Shown: positions 19,850 to 27,814 of the stretch, one piece after another
Layout of the letters: each line of letters begins with the position of its first letter
Position numbering within the stretch: the first letter of the stretch is position 1
DNA from: Vibrio ostreae
GTDB taxonomy: Bacteria; Pseudomonadota; Gammaproteobacteria; Enterobacterales; Vibrionaceae
Length of the DNA stretch: 64,000 nt
Assembly (NCBI RefSeq): GCF_019226825.1
Contig: NZ_CP076643.1
Coordinates: forward strand, 2,046,001-2,110,000
Direction: 5' to 3'
Translations under genes and position numbers: made by a program
The notes under the pieces: model-generated
Database searches by the model: none
What the model was told of the DNA's origin: nothing
The model's input: only the letters and a program-made list of their open reading frames with translations

Positions 19850-20220
19850 TTCTATCTCCGATCAATAGTGTCAATTAGCTCACCACCCGAATGGTCATCT
19901 GACATCATTCCGGGCAGCAATAAAATGAACGGACTTGGTTCCCTGAAGACTCGGCAGCCGGACATCAGCCAGCCTGCCAATTGCTATCCTTGTCACCGCA
20001 CAGTACCCGTTTACGCTCGGTTTCGGGCTCAGCAGGTGTATATAGGTACTGTTGAGACGGGCATGACAACTCCTGTCACCATGCTTACCGACCTACACAG
20101 TATAGATATTCACAGCAAAACTGTAGCGCCCTGCCCGGAGCAAACGGTTTGTATCTCAAAATAACAGACTGAGGAAATCAGCCTCTGTCGGGCCGGCGCG
20201 CTATAAAGCCAATCACGCAG

Positions 20221-20255
20221 GTCGGGTGGGTCCGTTCTGTCCACCCGACTTTTCT
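20221..20255 (+). terminator. plus-strand terminator-like hairpin
   Basis: Nine-base perfect stem GTCGGGTGG/CCACCCGAC with an eleven-base loop, followed by TTTTCT on the plus strand. On the minus strand no T run follows. No recognised plus-strand gene precedes it. Confidence 0.6.
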
Positions 20256-20269
20256 CCCGCCCTGAGAGA

Positions 20270-20310
20270 AAAAAATAAAAAAACCCCGCAGCAATCTCTT
20301 GCTACGGGGT
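20270..20310 (-). terminator. rho-independent terminator for nupC
   Basis: Stem ACCCCG-AGCAA/TTGCT-CGGGGT with one mismatch (20283-20310), followed on the minus strand by a T-rich tract of about 15 bases. Confidence 0.9.
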
Positions 20311-20349
20311 GATGTTTAAACGGCGTCTATATATAGATTCTCGACTGAC

Positions 20350-21615
20350 TTAGAAAGACAGGAAGAAGCCAGCAATGGTTGCTGCCATCAGGTTAGATAG
20401 CGTACCAGCAGCCACAGCTTTCATACCGAAACGAGCGATGTCGTGACGACGGTTAGGTGCAATACCACCCAGGCCGCCCAGCAGAATCGCAATCGATGAC
20501 AGGTTCGCAAAACCACACAGAGCGAACGAGATGATTGCTGCGGTCTTCTCAGACATCACGGCGCCAGTTGTTGCCAGTACCTGCGCATTTTCGCCCACGT
20601 AAGGCACGAAGTTCAGGTAAGCAACGAATTCGTTCACCACGATCTTCTGACCAATGAAAGAGCCCGCCAGAGTCGCTTCAGACCAAGGCACACCGATAAC
20701 GAATGCCAGTGGAGAGAAAACCCAGCCCAACAGCAGTTCCAGAGTCAGTTGTGGCATACCGAACCAGCCACCAACGCCACCCAGAATACCGTTGATCAGC
20801 GCGATCAGACCGATAAACGCCAACAGCATCGCACCGATATTCAGAGCCAGTTGCAGACCCATTGATGCACCACCAGCAGCGGCATCAATGACGTTAGCGG
20901 GTTTGTCGTCGCCGCCGTCGATGTCTACGTTACCCAGTTCTTCTTCCGGAGCGTCAGTTTCAGGTTTGATGATTTTTGCAAACAGCAGACCACCCGGTGC
21001 CGCCATGAAAGAGGCCGCAACCAGATACTCCAGTGGCACACCCATCGCTGCGTAACCGGCCATGACACCGCCCGCTACCGAAGCCAGACCACCACACATC
21101 ACTGCGAACAGCTCAGACTGTGTCATTTTTGGTACAAACGGACGGACTACCAGTGGAGCTTCAGTTTGACCAACGAAAATGTTGGCTGCAGCAGACATAG
21201 ATTCCGCACGAGAAGTGCCCAGCGCTTTTTGCAGGCCACCCCCCAGAATCTTAATAACCCACTGCATGATACCCAGGTAGTACAGAACTGAGATCAGGGC
21301 TGAGAAGAAAATGACGGTAGGAAGTACCTGGAAAGCAAAGATAAAACCGATACCGTCAACAGAGAAGTTAACCAGGCTGCCAAACAGGAAGCCGATACCG
21401 TCTTTACCATAATCGATTACGCTCTGAACACCAGCAGTGAAGCTTGCCAGCAGATCACGACCCCAAGGGACGTAAAGAACGAAACCACCCAGTGCGAATT
21501 GGATAGCGAATGCGCCACCCACGGTTCTAAAGTTAATAGCTTTACGGTCTTCAGACAGCAGCAGGGCGATGCCGAGCAGTACTGCCATACCGATGAGGCT
21601 CATAAACAGGCTCAT
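20350..21615 (-). CDS. nupC: concentrative nucleoside transporter, sodium-coupled
   Basis: A 421-residue inner-membrane permease of the CNT family, nearly identical over long stretches to the V. cholerae transporter of known structure (vcCNT), which carries uridine and other nucleosides with Na+. The nucleoside-binding GQTEAPLVVRP motif near residue 157 and the later ANLSSIAILLGG segment are intact. The scaffold and transport domains are full length. It supplies the substrates of the adjacent deoCABD enzymes. A CRP-like site and a second palindrome lie about 145-180 bp upstream, which fits the known CRP/CytR control of nucleoside genes. Confidence 0.95.
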   Translation of the reverse strand: MSLFMSLIGMAVLLGIALLLSEDRKAINFRTVGGAFAIQFALGGFVLYVPWGRDLLASFTAGVQSVIDYGKDGIGFLFGSLVNFSVDGIGFIFAFQVLPTVIFFSALISVLYYLGIMQWVIKILGGGLQKALGTSRAESMSAAANIFVGQTEAPLVVRPFVPKMTQSELFAVMCGGLASVAGGVMAGYAAMGVPLEYLVAASFMAAPGGLLFAKIIKPETDAPEEELGNVDIDGGDDKPANVIDAAAGGASMGLQLALNIGAMLLAFIGLIALINGILGGVGGWFGMPQLTLELLLGWVFSPLAFVIGVPWSEATLAGSFIGQKIVVNEFVAYLNFVPYVGENAQVLATTGAVMSEKTAAIISFALCGFANLSSIAILLGGLGGIAPNRRHDIARFGMKAVAAGTLSNLMAATIAGFFLSF

Positions 21616-21758
21616 AGTTTATGATTTCCTTATAAGTTTATTGTTGGCGTGTAACAAAATGGAGCTCAAAAGCGTGGCAATTATACTCACCCCTAGATCG
21701 ATAAAGTAATGCACCCTTCACACTTTCTAATAAGATTCACTGTTCATTCATTTCAATA

Positions 21759-21774
21759 TGTGACTTTAATCACC
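21759..21774 (-). promoter_or_regulatory. CRP-like site upstream of nupC
   Basis: TGTGA-CTTTAA-TCACC matches the CRP consensus TGTGA-N6-TCACA in nine of ten positions. It lies 144 bp before the nupC start. Nucleoside uptake genes are classically CRP-activated. Confidence 0.65.
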
Positions 21775-21777
21775 ATT

Positions 21778-21796
21778 TTGTCACTAAATGTGACAA
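21778..21796. promoter_or_regulatory. inverted repeat next to the CRP-like site
   Basis: TTGTCAC-TAAAT-GTGACAA, a perfect seven-base inverted repeat beginning four bases from the CRP-like site. It could be a second CRP-type or a CytR-type operator, or a hairpin after the end of the yjjV frame, whose stop is at 21802. Confidence 0.5.
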
Positions 21797-21801
21797 TCGT
21801 A

Positions 21802-22623
21802 CTACATTTCCGTTGGGATTCGTTCACAAATAGAAAAGAGCAAATTGCTGTTTTTCCAAACTGTACTAGCAACCGTTTGCTTATCCTCTTTTCGCAGCAG
21901 AACCAGTTCGTTCAATACCAGAGGCAAACGGCAGGGATGGTTGTTGTGGCCCTGGTATCCGCACAATGGCATATCAGGGGCATCGGTTTCGAGCACTAAA
22001 TGCTCAAGTGGCAGAGCAGAAATTGTACGCCGGGTTTTATTGGCGCGCGGATAGGTAATCCCGCCGCCAACGCCGATTTTAAAGCCCAGATCGATAAACT
22101 GACGCGCTTGCTGCTCACTGCCAGAGAACGCGTGTAATACGCCACCGCCCTGAAAGCGTGTCTGCTTGAGCAGTTGCAATAAACGGTTATGGGTTTTGCG
22201 GCTGTGCAGCACGACAGGCAAGCCTGCCGCTTGTGCTAACGCCAGTTGGCCGAGTAACAGCGTTTCCTGCACCTTGGCGTCAATATCCACCATAGCGTCC
22301 AGCCCCACTTCTCCCACAGCGACACAAGCAGAACTGCGGGCGTCGAGCGCCTGTTCAAGGTCATCTAATGGATTTAAACCAGCCGATGCTAAGAAATAAG
22401 GGTGGTAGCCCAGTGCATAATAGATGTGGTCCGGATAATCAGCAGCGAGTGTTGCCACCCGCTGCCAGTTTTGCCGGCCGATAGAAGGGATCAGAATGCG
22501 TTGCACACCCTGCTGGCATGCCAAAGCCAATTCGTCGGCAAACTGCGCCGCGAAGGCATCGAAATCAAAATGACAGTGAGTATCAAACAGAGGATACTCA
22601 GGCGTCGTCACGGCTGCGCTCAT
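21802..22623 (-). CDS. yjjV: TatD-family metal-dependent hydrolase (YjjV-like)
   Basis: A 273-residue TIM-barrel metallohydrolase. Metal-binding motifs are DTHCHFD near the N-terminus, VGEVGLD near residue 95, VVLHSRK, LHAFSGS and LETDAPDMPL near 205. TatD-family members are DNases or related hydrolases; the E. coli relative YjjV also sits by the deo genes, and its substrate is unsettled. The ATG at 22623 overlaps the last 26 bases of the upstream 45-codon gene, suggesting translational coupling, and no ribosome site is evident. An in-frame start nine codons earlier is less likely. The nupC promoter lies just beyond its stop. Confidence 0.88.
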   Translation of the reverse strand: MSAAVTTPEYPLFDTHCHFDFDAFAAQFADELALACQQGVQRILIPSIGRQNWQRVATLAADYPDHIYYALGYHPYFLASAGLNPLDDLEQALDARSSACVAVGEVGLDAMVDIDAKVQETLLLGQLALAQAAGLPVVLHSRKTHNRLLQLLKQTRFQGGGVLHAFSGSEQQARQFIDLGFKIGVGGGITYPRANKTRRTISALPLEHLVLETDAPDMPLCGYQGHNNHPCRLPLVLNELVLLRKEDKQTVASTVWKNSNLLFSICERIPTEM

Positions 22624-22735
22624 GGACCGGGTCTTTACGATACGGCACACAACAGCGTTTCTGCTCCGGCGTCAGTCCCATGCTGACACACCAGGCATCA
22701 TAACGCGCCAGCCACTTTTTAAACCATGCCATCAT
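22598..22735 (-). CDS. small DUF5363-type protein
   Basis: A 45-residue basic protein with AWFKKWLARYDAWCVSMGLT at its N-terminus and a Cys-Cys-Val-Pro-Tyr-Arg-Lys-Asp-Pro segment. This agrees with the small DUF5363 family of vibrios as I remember it. AGAGGACAGAG precedes the ATG, and a second ATG follows at once. It overlaps the start of the yjjV-like gene by 26 bases in a different frame and follows yaaA by 23 bp, so the three form a likely operon. The function is unknown. The conserved tryptophans and paired cysteines argue for a folded or metal-binding peptide, but that is only a guess. Confidence 0.72.
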   Translation of the reverse strand: MMAWFKKWLARYDAWCVSMGLTPEQKRCCVPYRKDPVHERSRDDA

Positions 22736-22758
22736 ACTCTGTCCTCTTGCGGCGTTAA

Positions 22759-23535
22759 TTAAGCCTGCTCTTCGCGTTTGAATACCAACTCGGTCGGCGT
22801 CGATTCATCCGCGGCAAAATAGTAACCTGCCGTATCAAAAGCTTCGAGCTGCTTCACCGATTCAATGCGGTTTTCAATAATATAGCGTGCCATCATGCCG
22901 CGCGCTTTTTTGGCGTAGAAGCTGATGACCTTGTATTGACCGTTTTTGCAGTCTTTGAACACCGGCGTAATGATCTGCGCATCCAGTGCTTTCGGCTTCA
23001 CCGCCTTAAAGTACTCGTTAGACGCGAGATTGATCAGCACATTATCGCCCTGCGCGCTGAGCGCCTCATTCAGCTTGTCGGTAATGATGTTGCCCCAGAA
23101 CTGATACAGGTTACTGCCGCGCTCATTAGCCAGCTTCGTGCCCATCTCCAGACGGTATGGCTGCATCAAATCAAGCGGCTTGAGCAGACCGTACAGTCCT
23201 GAGAGCATACGCAGATGGTTCTGGGCATAGCTCAGGTCATCATCGCTCAGGGTTTGCGCATCCAGACCGGTGTAGACATCACCTTTAAACGCAAAGATAG
23301 CCTGACGGGCGTTATCCGTGGTAAACGTCTCGCTCCACTCGGCAAAGCGTGCCACGTTGAGACCGGCAATTTTATCGCTCACTTTCATCAGCTCAGAAAT
23401 GTCAGCCGGGGTCAGTTGGCGGCAAACCTCAATCAGCTGTTTGGATTGCTCGGTCAGCTCCGGCTGGGTGTAACGTTCACTCGGCAGCGGTGACTCGTAG
23501 TCAAGCGTTTTGGCTGGTGATACCACAATCAGCAT
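22759..23535 (-). CDS. yaaA: YaaA family peroxide-stress protein
   Basis: A 258-residue protein of the UPF0246/DUF328 family, starting [18 protein letters not shown] with the family signature. Other conserved blocks are [20 protein letters not shown] near residue 115 and [16 protein letters not shown] near 205. E. coli YaaA limits free iron and DNA damage during peroxide stress. The start at 23535 has AGGA seven bases upstream; an ATG two codons earlier has no spacing for it. It precedes the DUF5363 and yjjV-like genes on the same strand. Confidence 0.92.
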   Translation of the reverse strand: MLIVVSPAKTLDYESPLPSERYTQPELTEQSKQLIEVCRQLTPADISELMKVSDKIAGLNVARFAEWSETFTTDNARQAIFAFKGDVYTGLDAQTLSDDDLSYAQNHLRMLSGLYGLLKPLDLMQPYRLEMGTKLANERGSNLYQFWGNIITDKLNEALSAQGDNVLINLASNEYFKAVKPKALDAQIITPVFKDCKNGQYKVISFYAKKARGMMARYIIENRIESVKQLEAFDTAGYYFAADESTPTELVFKREEQA

Positions 23536-23569
23536 AATCATATCCTAGTTGTTTTCTTTGCCTATAGCC

Positions 23570-23604
23570 TACAAAAAAAGCCATGCATTGTCTGCATGGC
23601 TTTT
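23570..23604 (-). terminator. rho-independent terminator after the alanine symporter
   Basis: A 12-base perfect stem AAAAGCCATGCA/TGCATGGCTTTT with a five-base loop, followed by TTT on the minus strand. It lies between the symporter and yaaA. Confidence 0.9.
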
Positions 23605-23660
23605 CCAATAACAGCTATCGGTACAATCTTACAACCAACAGCCCTATAACGTATCCGTGG

Positions 23661-25085
23661 TTACTTATTGTTATCCCAGATACCGTCTTCCAGCTGAGAT
23701 TTCAGCTCAGGGTACTCATTGGCATCAAAGGTCGGCACTTTACCCGCTTTCAGCTGACGGTTGTAGTCTTTGGCCAGCTTAATCACGATACCGGACAGCA
23801 GCAGAATCGCCACCAGGTTAACAATCGCCATCATCCCCATCGACACGTCTGCCATCGACCATACGGTTGGCAGGGTCGCCAGTGAACCAAACATCACCAT
23901 ACCCAGGAACACGATACGGAAGATAGCCAGACCTTTCTTGTTGTTGTGTTCAAGGAAGATAAGGTTCGTCTCAGCGTATGAGTAGTTAGCGATGATTGAG
24001 GTAAAGGCGAAGAAGAAGATCGCCATGGCGATAAAGATGCTACCCCAGTTGCCCACTTGCGAGCTTAGCGCGCGCTGAGTCAGCTCGATACCGGTCACAT
24101 CGCCGTGCGGCACGTATTCACCCGACATCAGAATGATAGCCACAGTCGCTGAACAGATAACGATGGTGTCAACGAACACACCCAGCATCTGTACATAACC
24201 CTGTGAAGCCGGGTGTGGCGGGTACGGTGTTGCCGTGGCAGCTGCGTTCGGCGCAGAGCCCATACCGGCTTCGTTCGAGAACAGGCCGCGTTTAATACCG
24301 TTGATCATCGCCTGGGCAATCGCATAACCCAGACCACCAGCCGCCGCTTGCTCAAAGCCGAACGCACTCTTGATAATCAGAGTCAGCACTGCTGGCAGCT
24401 TCTCAATGTTCATCACCATCACAAACAGCGCAATACCAACATATGCCAGCGCCATAAACGGAACGATGATTTCTGCCGTGCGGGCAATCTTACGGATACC
24501 ACCGAAGATCACAAACGCAGACAGTACAACAATCACAATACCGATGTGCAGCGGCTCAAAACCAAATGCGGTAGTCATCGCGTTCGTGATCGAGTTGGCT
24601 TGTACTGCGTTGAATACCAGACCAAACGCGATCATCAGGAAGATAGAGAACAGGACACCCATCCAGCGCATGCCCAGGCCTTTTTCCATGTAGTAAGCCG
24701 GCCCACCGCGGTAATTGCCGTCTTTATCACGGGTTTTGTACAGCTGCGCCAGCGTACTTTCTGCAAATGAGGTCGCCATACCGAGCATAGCGGTCATCCA
24801 CATCCAGAAAATCGCACCCGGACCACCCATGGTCAAAGCCACAGCGACACCCGCCATGTTACCGGTACCGACACGAGCAGCCAGACTGGTACAAAGGGCT
24901 TGGAAAGAAGAAATACCAGCTTTGTCCTCTTTGCGGCTGTTCTTCAAAACTGAGAACATGTGGCCGAAATGACGGAACTGAATGAAACCTAAACGCAGTG
25001 TGAAGTAAATGCCCACACCCACCAGCAGATAAACCAGAATTGATCCCCAAAGCAGATCGTTCATCAAATTAATTAAGTCTGTCAC
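23661..25085 (-). CDS. AGCS-family sodium/alanine symporter
   Basis: A 474-residue inner-membrane permease of the alanine or glycine:cation symporter family, with 10-11 hydrophobic segments. The family signature region SLAARVGTGNMAGVAVALTM is near residue 68, and GLFSNEAGMGSAPNAAATA near 265. It starts at GTG with GAGG five bases upstream. E. coli also has an AGCS gene (yaaJ) close to yaaA. A structured inverted repeat lies 47 bp upstream of the start. Substrate choice between alanine and glycine cannot be read from the sequence. Confidence 0.9.
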   Translation of the reverse strand: MTDLINLMNDLLWGSILVYLLVGVGIYFTLRLGFIQFRHFGHMFSVLKNSRKEDKAGISSFQALCTSLAARVGTGNMAGVAVALTMGGPGAIFWMWMTAMLGMATSFAESTLAQLYKTRDKDGNYRGGPAYYMEKGLGMRWMGVLFSIFLMIAFGLVFNAVQANSITNAMTTAFGFEPLHIGIVIVVLSAFVIFGGIRKIARTAEIIVPFMALAYVGIALFVMVMNIEKLPAVLTLIIKSAFGFEQAAAGGLGYAIAQAMINGIKRGLFSNEAGMGSAPNAAATATPYPPHPASQGYVQMLGVFVDTIVICSATVAIILMSGEYVPHGDVTGIELTQRALSSQVGNWGSIFIAMAIFFFAFTSIIANYSYAETNLIFLEHNNKKGLAIFRIVFLGMVMFGSLATLPTVWSMADVSMGMMAIVNLVAILLLSGIVIKLAKDYNRQLKAGKVPTFDANEYPELKSQLEDGIWDNNK

Positions 25086-25131
25086 AAGAACCTCTCGTAG
25101 AGTGATTGCGCTAATCTGAGCCGATCGTCAG

Positions 25132-25192
25132 CACCACAAACGTATCTTCGCAAACAGCGAAATTATCAGAGTTATGGCATACGTTTGTTGTG
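25132..25192 (-). promoter_or_regulatory. structured element upstream of the alanine symporter
   Basis: ACAAACGTAT (25136-25145) is perfectly complementary to ATACGTTTGT (25179-25188), extended by CAC/GTG after one mismatch. Enclosed in it is a second perfect hairpin, TTCGC-AAACA-GCGAA (25147-25161). Read as RNA this is a two-stem leader ending about 47 bases before the symporter start. It lacks the core of the glycine riboswitch that precedes some symporter genes. Operator DNA is the alternative. Confidence 0.5.
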
Positions 25193-25780
25193 ATTTCCGC
25201 GGTCGGGATGACCAGTAGAATAAATCAGCGAATTTTTGACGGGCGGATAATGCAGGCTGCAATAGCAAAAATCAATATGCAACAAGGTGCATTTTATTGT
25301 TATTTTTTACTATACAATCACCATTCATTAACACGTTACCAATCAAAAATAACACAAAGTCAGAACAATAGACCAGCAATTACGCAACATATCAGGATAA
25401 AAACACAGCATAAAAGCCTGGTTGCATAAAATCAATCTCATCCATTGAGAATAAAGGGATAAGGCGCAGAGCGACGTTATTTTGTCAGTAAAAAGTCATA
25501 ATTTTAAATCAAGCGCACAAAAAACCATCAACCACAGATTGTCGCACGAACTCTTCAACACCTTTTTAACAACCTTCCCAGACCACTTTATCGTTTGCGT
25601 GACTCCAAGTGCTGCTTTTTTGCTCACCTCAATCGATGGAAATCGTGAATTTCAGACAAAAAACACATTTAATATTCATCTAAACGAAACAAATGAGAAA
25701 TAAATCAAAGTTAGCCTGAGGCTAAACGTGCTATTTAGACAGCACTCATAGCGAGATGACAACAACAATGAGGCTTGATT
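25193..25780. other. AT-rich region upstream of the symporter and the DUF3545 gene
   Basis: About 590 bp of AT-rich DNA separate the divergent symporter and DUF3545 genes. A 73-codon plus frame at 25482-25703 has no ribosome site and composition like its surroundings, so it is not called. Nothing else was recognised. Confidence 0.5.
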
Positions 25781-25960
25781 ATGGATGACTTGCACTTTGA
25801 TGAAATGTTGGATAGGGAAATCACCAAGATTCGCACTACCCGTGCGAAACCAGCCAAACGAATGTGGCGGGAGATCGAAGCCATTCGCGATAAAAAGCGT
25901 CTGGAAAAAGAGCTGCTCGACATGGACGTCTGTCTGGAACTTGATGAGCTCAAACTATGA
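25781..25960 (+). CDS. small DUF3545 family protein
   Basis: A 59-residue highly charged protein: an acidic start (MDDLHFDEMLD), then RAKPAKRMWREIEAIRDKKR and a leucine- and glutamate-rich helix ending ELDELKL. This matches the small DUF3545 family of vibrios and relatives as I recall it. GAGG lies seven bases before the ATG. It is convergent with the hemerythrin gene, with a hairpin between them. The function is unknown; the alternating charge suggests a coiled helix. Confidence 0.8.
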   Translation: MDDLHFDEMLDREITKIRTTRAKPAKRMWREIEAIRDKKRLEKELLDMDVCLELDELKL

Positions 25961-25982
25961 TGTAGTTTAACCAGTGAGACGT

Positions 25983-26006
25983 CAAAGGCACCCTTGGGTG
26001 CCTTTG
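25983..26006. terminator. bidirectional hairpin between convergent genes
   Basis: CAAAGGCACCC/GGGTGCCTTTG, an 11-base perfect stem with a two-base loop, between the DUF3545 gene and the hemerythrin gene. T runs are short on both sides. Confidence 0.65.
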
Positions 26007-26052
26007 TAGTGTCTGGACTTTAGCCTGGCTATCGCCCAACGGCATTACCGAA

Positions 26053-26604
26053 TCAGGTGCATTCGGATTCGCTTTTACGTACCCGGCGCGCAAGCTGAGT
26101 AAAGCGATCAGCAATGGTTTCACCAAACACCGGATCGTCTTCATTCTGGCTCCATTGCTCTTCCACTTTCTGCCAGTCTTCCACGCTAAAGGTGCGGCTG
26201 ATAAGCGGTAAAATCGACTGCTCTTCCAGTTCCATATGGCGACGCTGCGCGCTAATAAAGCTTTCCATTTTTTCGATAAACACATCCTGCGGCACTACCG
26301 CGTCCTGCAGAATCATTTCAACCACATCGACAAAAGCATGGGTTTGCTCAGCCAGACGCACGTGCTCTTTCTCCAGGTCCTCTACCGATTGGTTATCACC
26401 GTAATGGTCCATATAATAGCGGTAGAGAATGTCTTCTTTCGGATGATGCACCGTTTCAGAATGTGTCGCCAGGTAATCGACGATCTCTTTGACCAGGCTG
26501 TAGTTGATTGGCTGCTCATCCTTAAGCAATTGCAGCTTGTTACGCAAAATCGCCAGTAGCCGTGTCATGTAGCCGTGTTCGCGTCTGATTCTCTCAATCA
26601 TCAT
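26053..26604 (-). CDS. hemerythrin HHE-domain protein
   Basis: A 183-residue cytoplasmic protein with a hemerythrin-like four-helix fold. Candidate di-iron ligands are His in RREHGYM, His-His in VHHPKEDIL, Glu/His in LEKEHVRLAE and the HMELEE motif near residue 130. Such proteins bind oxygen or nitric oxide or sense redox state. The start has GGGAGA six bases upstream. A perfect 23 bp palindrome lies at 26618-26640, covering the region just upstream of the ribosome site, so transcription is probably repressor-controlled. Confidence 0.88.
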   Translation of the reverse strand: MMIERIRREHGYMTRLLAILRNKLQLLKDEQPINYSLVKEIVDYLATHSETVHHPKEDILYRYYMDHYGDNQSVEDLEKEHVRLAEQTHAFVDVVEMILQDAVVPQDVFIEKMESFISAQRRHMELEEQSILPLISRTFSVEDWQKVEEQWSQNEDDPVFGETIADRFTQLARRVRKSESECT

Positions 26605-26617
26605 AGTGTGTCTCCCG

Positions 26618-26640
26618 TACACTTACTTAAAGTAAGTGTA
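26618..26640. promoter_or_regulatory. perfect 11-1-11 palindrome upstream of the hemerythrin gene
   Basis: TACACTTACTT, one central A, then the exact complement AAGTAAGTGTA. It begins 14 bases upstream of the hemerythrin start codon. The 11-1-11 spacing is that of NsrR operators, but the bases do not match the NsrR consensus I know, so the regulator is unassigned. Confidence 0.65.
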
Positions 26641-26717
26641 TATAAGGAAGCCGGGACACGCTTTGATTCTGGTCGAAAAAAACGCAATTATCGCCCAAAG
26701 ACGATATCTTACCCAAC

Positions 26718-27395
26718 TCAGTCAGAGTGTGGCTGCCAGTCGATGGGTGCTAAACCTTGCTGCTCAAGTATCTGATTGGTTTTGGAAAAATGTCCGGAAC
26801 CGAAAAAACCACGGTGGGCGGATAACGGGGACGGGTGCGGCGCGGTCAGCACATGGTGACGCTGACGGTCAATCATGCTGCCTTTTTTCTGCGCGTGAGA
26901 GCCCCACAACAGAAATACAATGCCGTCACCATGCTGATTAAGCGCATCAATCACTCGGTCGGTAAAGGTTTCCCAGCCGGTTTTGGCGTGTGAGTGAGCC
27001 TTGCCCTGCTCAACGGTTAACACCGTGTTGAGCAGTAATACACCTTGTTCAGCCCAGCTCTTCAGATAGCCGTGTGCCGGGATGGTAAAACCGGGAATGT
27101 CCTGTGCTAACTCTTTATAGATGTTCACCAGGGATGGCGGTGTTTTGATACCAGGTTGCACAGAAAAGCATAACCCGTGAGCCTGATTTGGCCCGTGATA
27201 AGGATCCTGGCCGAGAATCACCACTTTTACCTGGTCAAACTCAGTGAAACGAAACGCGTTAAAAACATCGTGCGCGGGAGGAAAGATGACTTTGCCGGCC
27301 TGTCGCTCGGCTTCAATAAACGCCAGTGTGTGCTGAAAATACTCTTGTTGTTTTTCGTTGCCGATGACATCGTGCCACGTCAGGGACTGAGCCAT
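26718..27395 (-). CDS. ung: uracil-DNA glycosylase
   Basis: A 225-residue family 1 glycosylase that removes uracil from DNA. The catalytic motif [18 protein letters not shown] lies near residue 62 and the DNA-intercalation motif [13 protein letters not shown] near 187. Length is normal. It lies near nfo, the AP endonuclease that acts on the product of the reaction, and close to grcA, which is also beside ung in E. coli. Confidence 0.95.
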   Translation of the reverse strand: MAQSLTWHDVIGNEKQQEYFQHTLAFIEAERQAGKVIFPPAHDVFNAFRFTEFDQVKVVILGQDPYHGPNQAHGLCFSVQPGIKTPPSLVNIYKELAQDIPGFTIPAHGYLKSWAEQGVLLLNTVLTVEQGKAHSHAKTGWETFTDRVIDALNQHGDGIVFLLWGSHAQKKGSMIDRQRHHVLTAPHPSPLSAHRGFFGSGHFSKTNQILEQQGLAPIDWQPHSD

Positions 27396-27814
27396 AAACC
27401 TTCCTTACTGTCTGAATGAGCAGGTGATTGTAACCTGATTTTGCTTCAGACGTCAGTGCAGTCGGACATGGCCCAGTGTGACAGCAGAACATCAGCTAAT
27501 GATGGGGTCTGCTCGGTTGCGGTGAACGATGATGACCCTGACCGGTGACGTGGCGGTTTGGTACCGGCATACGTGGCACGGCGCGTGAAATCGTGGTGAG
27601 CGTAGCGCATGAAATGGTAAGTGAGGTACGAGTCACTGCTTGCATAATGGCATCCTTCTTTATCTGTTATTTAAATATCAGCTATAACATCAATGATTCA
27701 AACATGCGCCACGCAACGGCGAGTGCGCATGGGTAAAATCATAGTGATGAAACATCATCTACATATAAATGTAATGAAAGAAAAATGCCAAGAAAGAGAA
27801 ATTAGCCGAATATT
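27396..27814. other. ung-nfo intergenic region
   Basis: About 420 bp between two minus-strand repair genes. It holds a possible 49-codon minus-strand gene at 27496-27645 and AT-rich DNA after the nfo stop. No terminator with a clear T run was found for nfo. Confidence 0.5.
27496..27645 (-). CDS. possible 49-residue peptide
   Basis: The ATG at 27645 follows AGAAGGA by seven bases, a good ribosome site. The frame runs 49 codons: a Thr/Ser-rich first half (MQAVTRTSLTISCATLTTIS) and a His/Pro/Arg-rich end. It resembles no family I can name. The ribosome site and the even spacing between ung and nfo are its only support. It may be a chance frame. Confidence 0.3.
   Translation of the reverse strand: MQAVTRTSLTISCATLTTISRAVPRMPVPNRHVTGQGHHRSPQPSRPHH

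Larger units (their letters stand above)
19850..20349. other. deoC-nupC intergenic region
   Basis: This 500 bp gap contains the deoC promoter on the minus strand. On the plus strand an open frame at 19868-20164 (98 codons, no convincing ribosome site) is followed by a terminator-shaped hairpin at 20221-20254. CAGTACC and GGTACTG, 7-base complements, flank a 40-base segment near 20001-20055. I cannot tell whether a small RNA, a small protein or only promoter DNA is present. Confidence 0.45.

Noticed and set aside
19868..20164. 98-codon frame between deoC and nupC as a protein gene
   Set aside because: No ribosome site, no domain and a cysteine/proline-rich random look; kept only as part of a possible transcript.
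25132..25192. Glycine riboswitch upstream of the alanine symporter
   Set aside because: The conserved glycine aptamer core bases are absent; only nested stems are seen.
25482..25703. 73-codon frame in AT-rich DNA before the DUF3545 gene
   Set aside because: No ribosome site and composition identical to flanking non-coding DNA.
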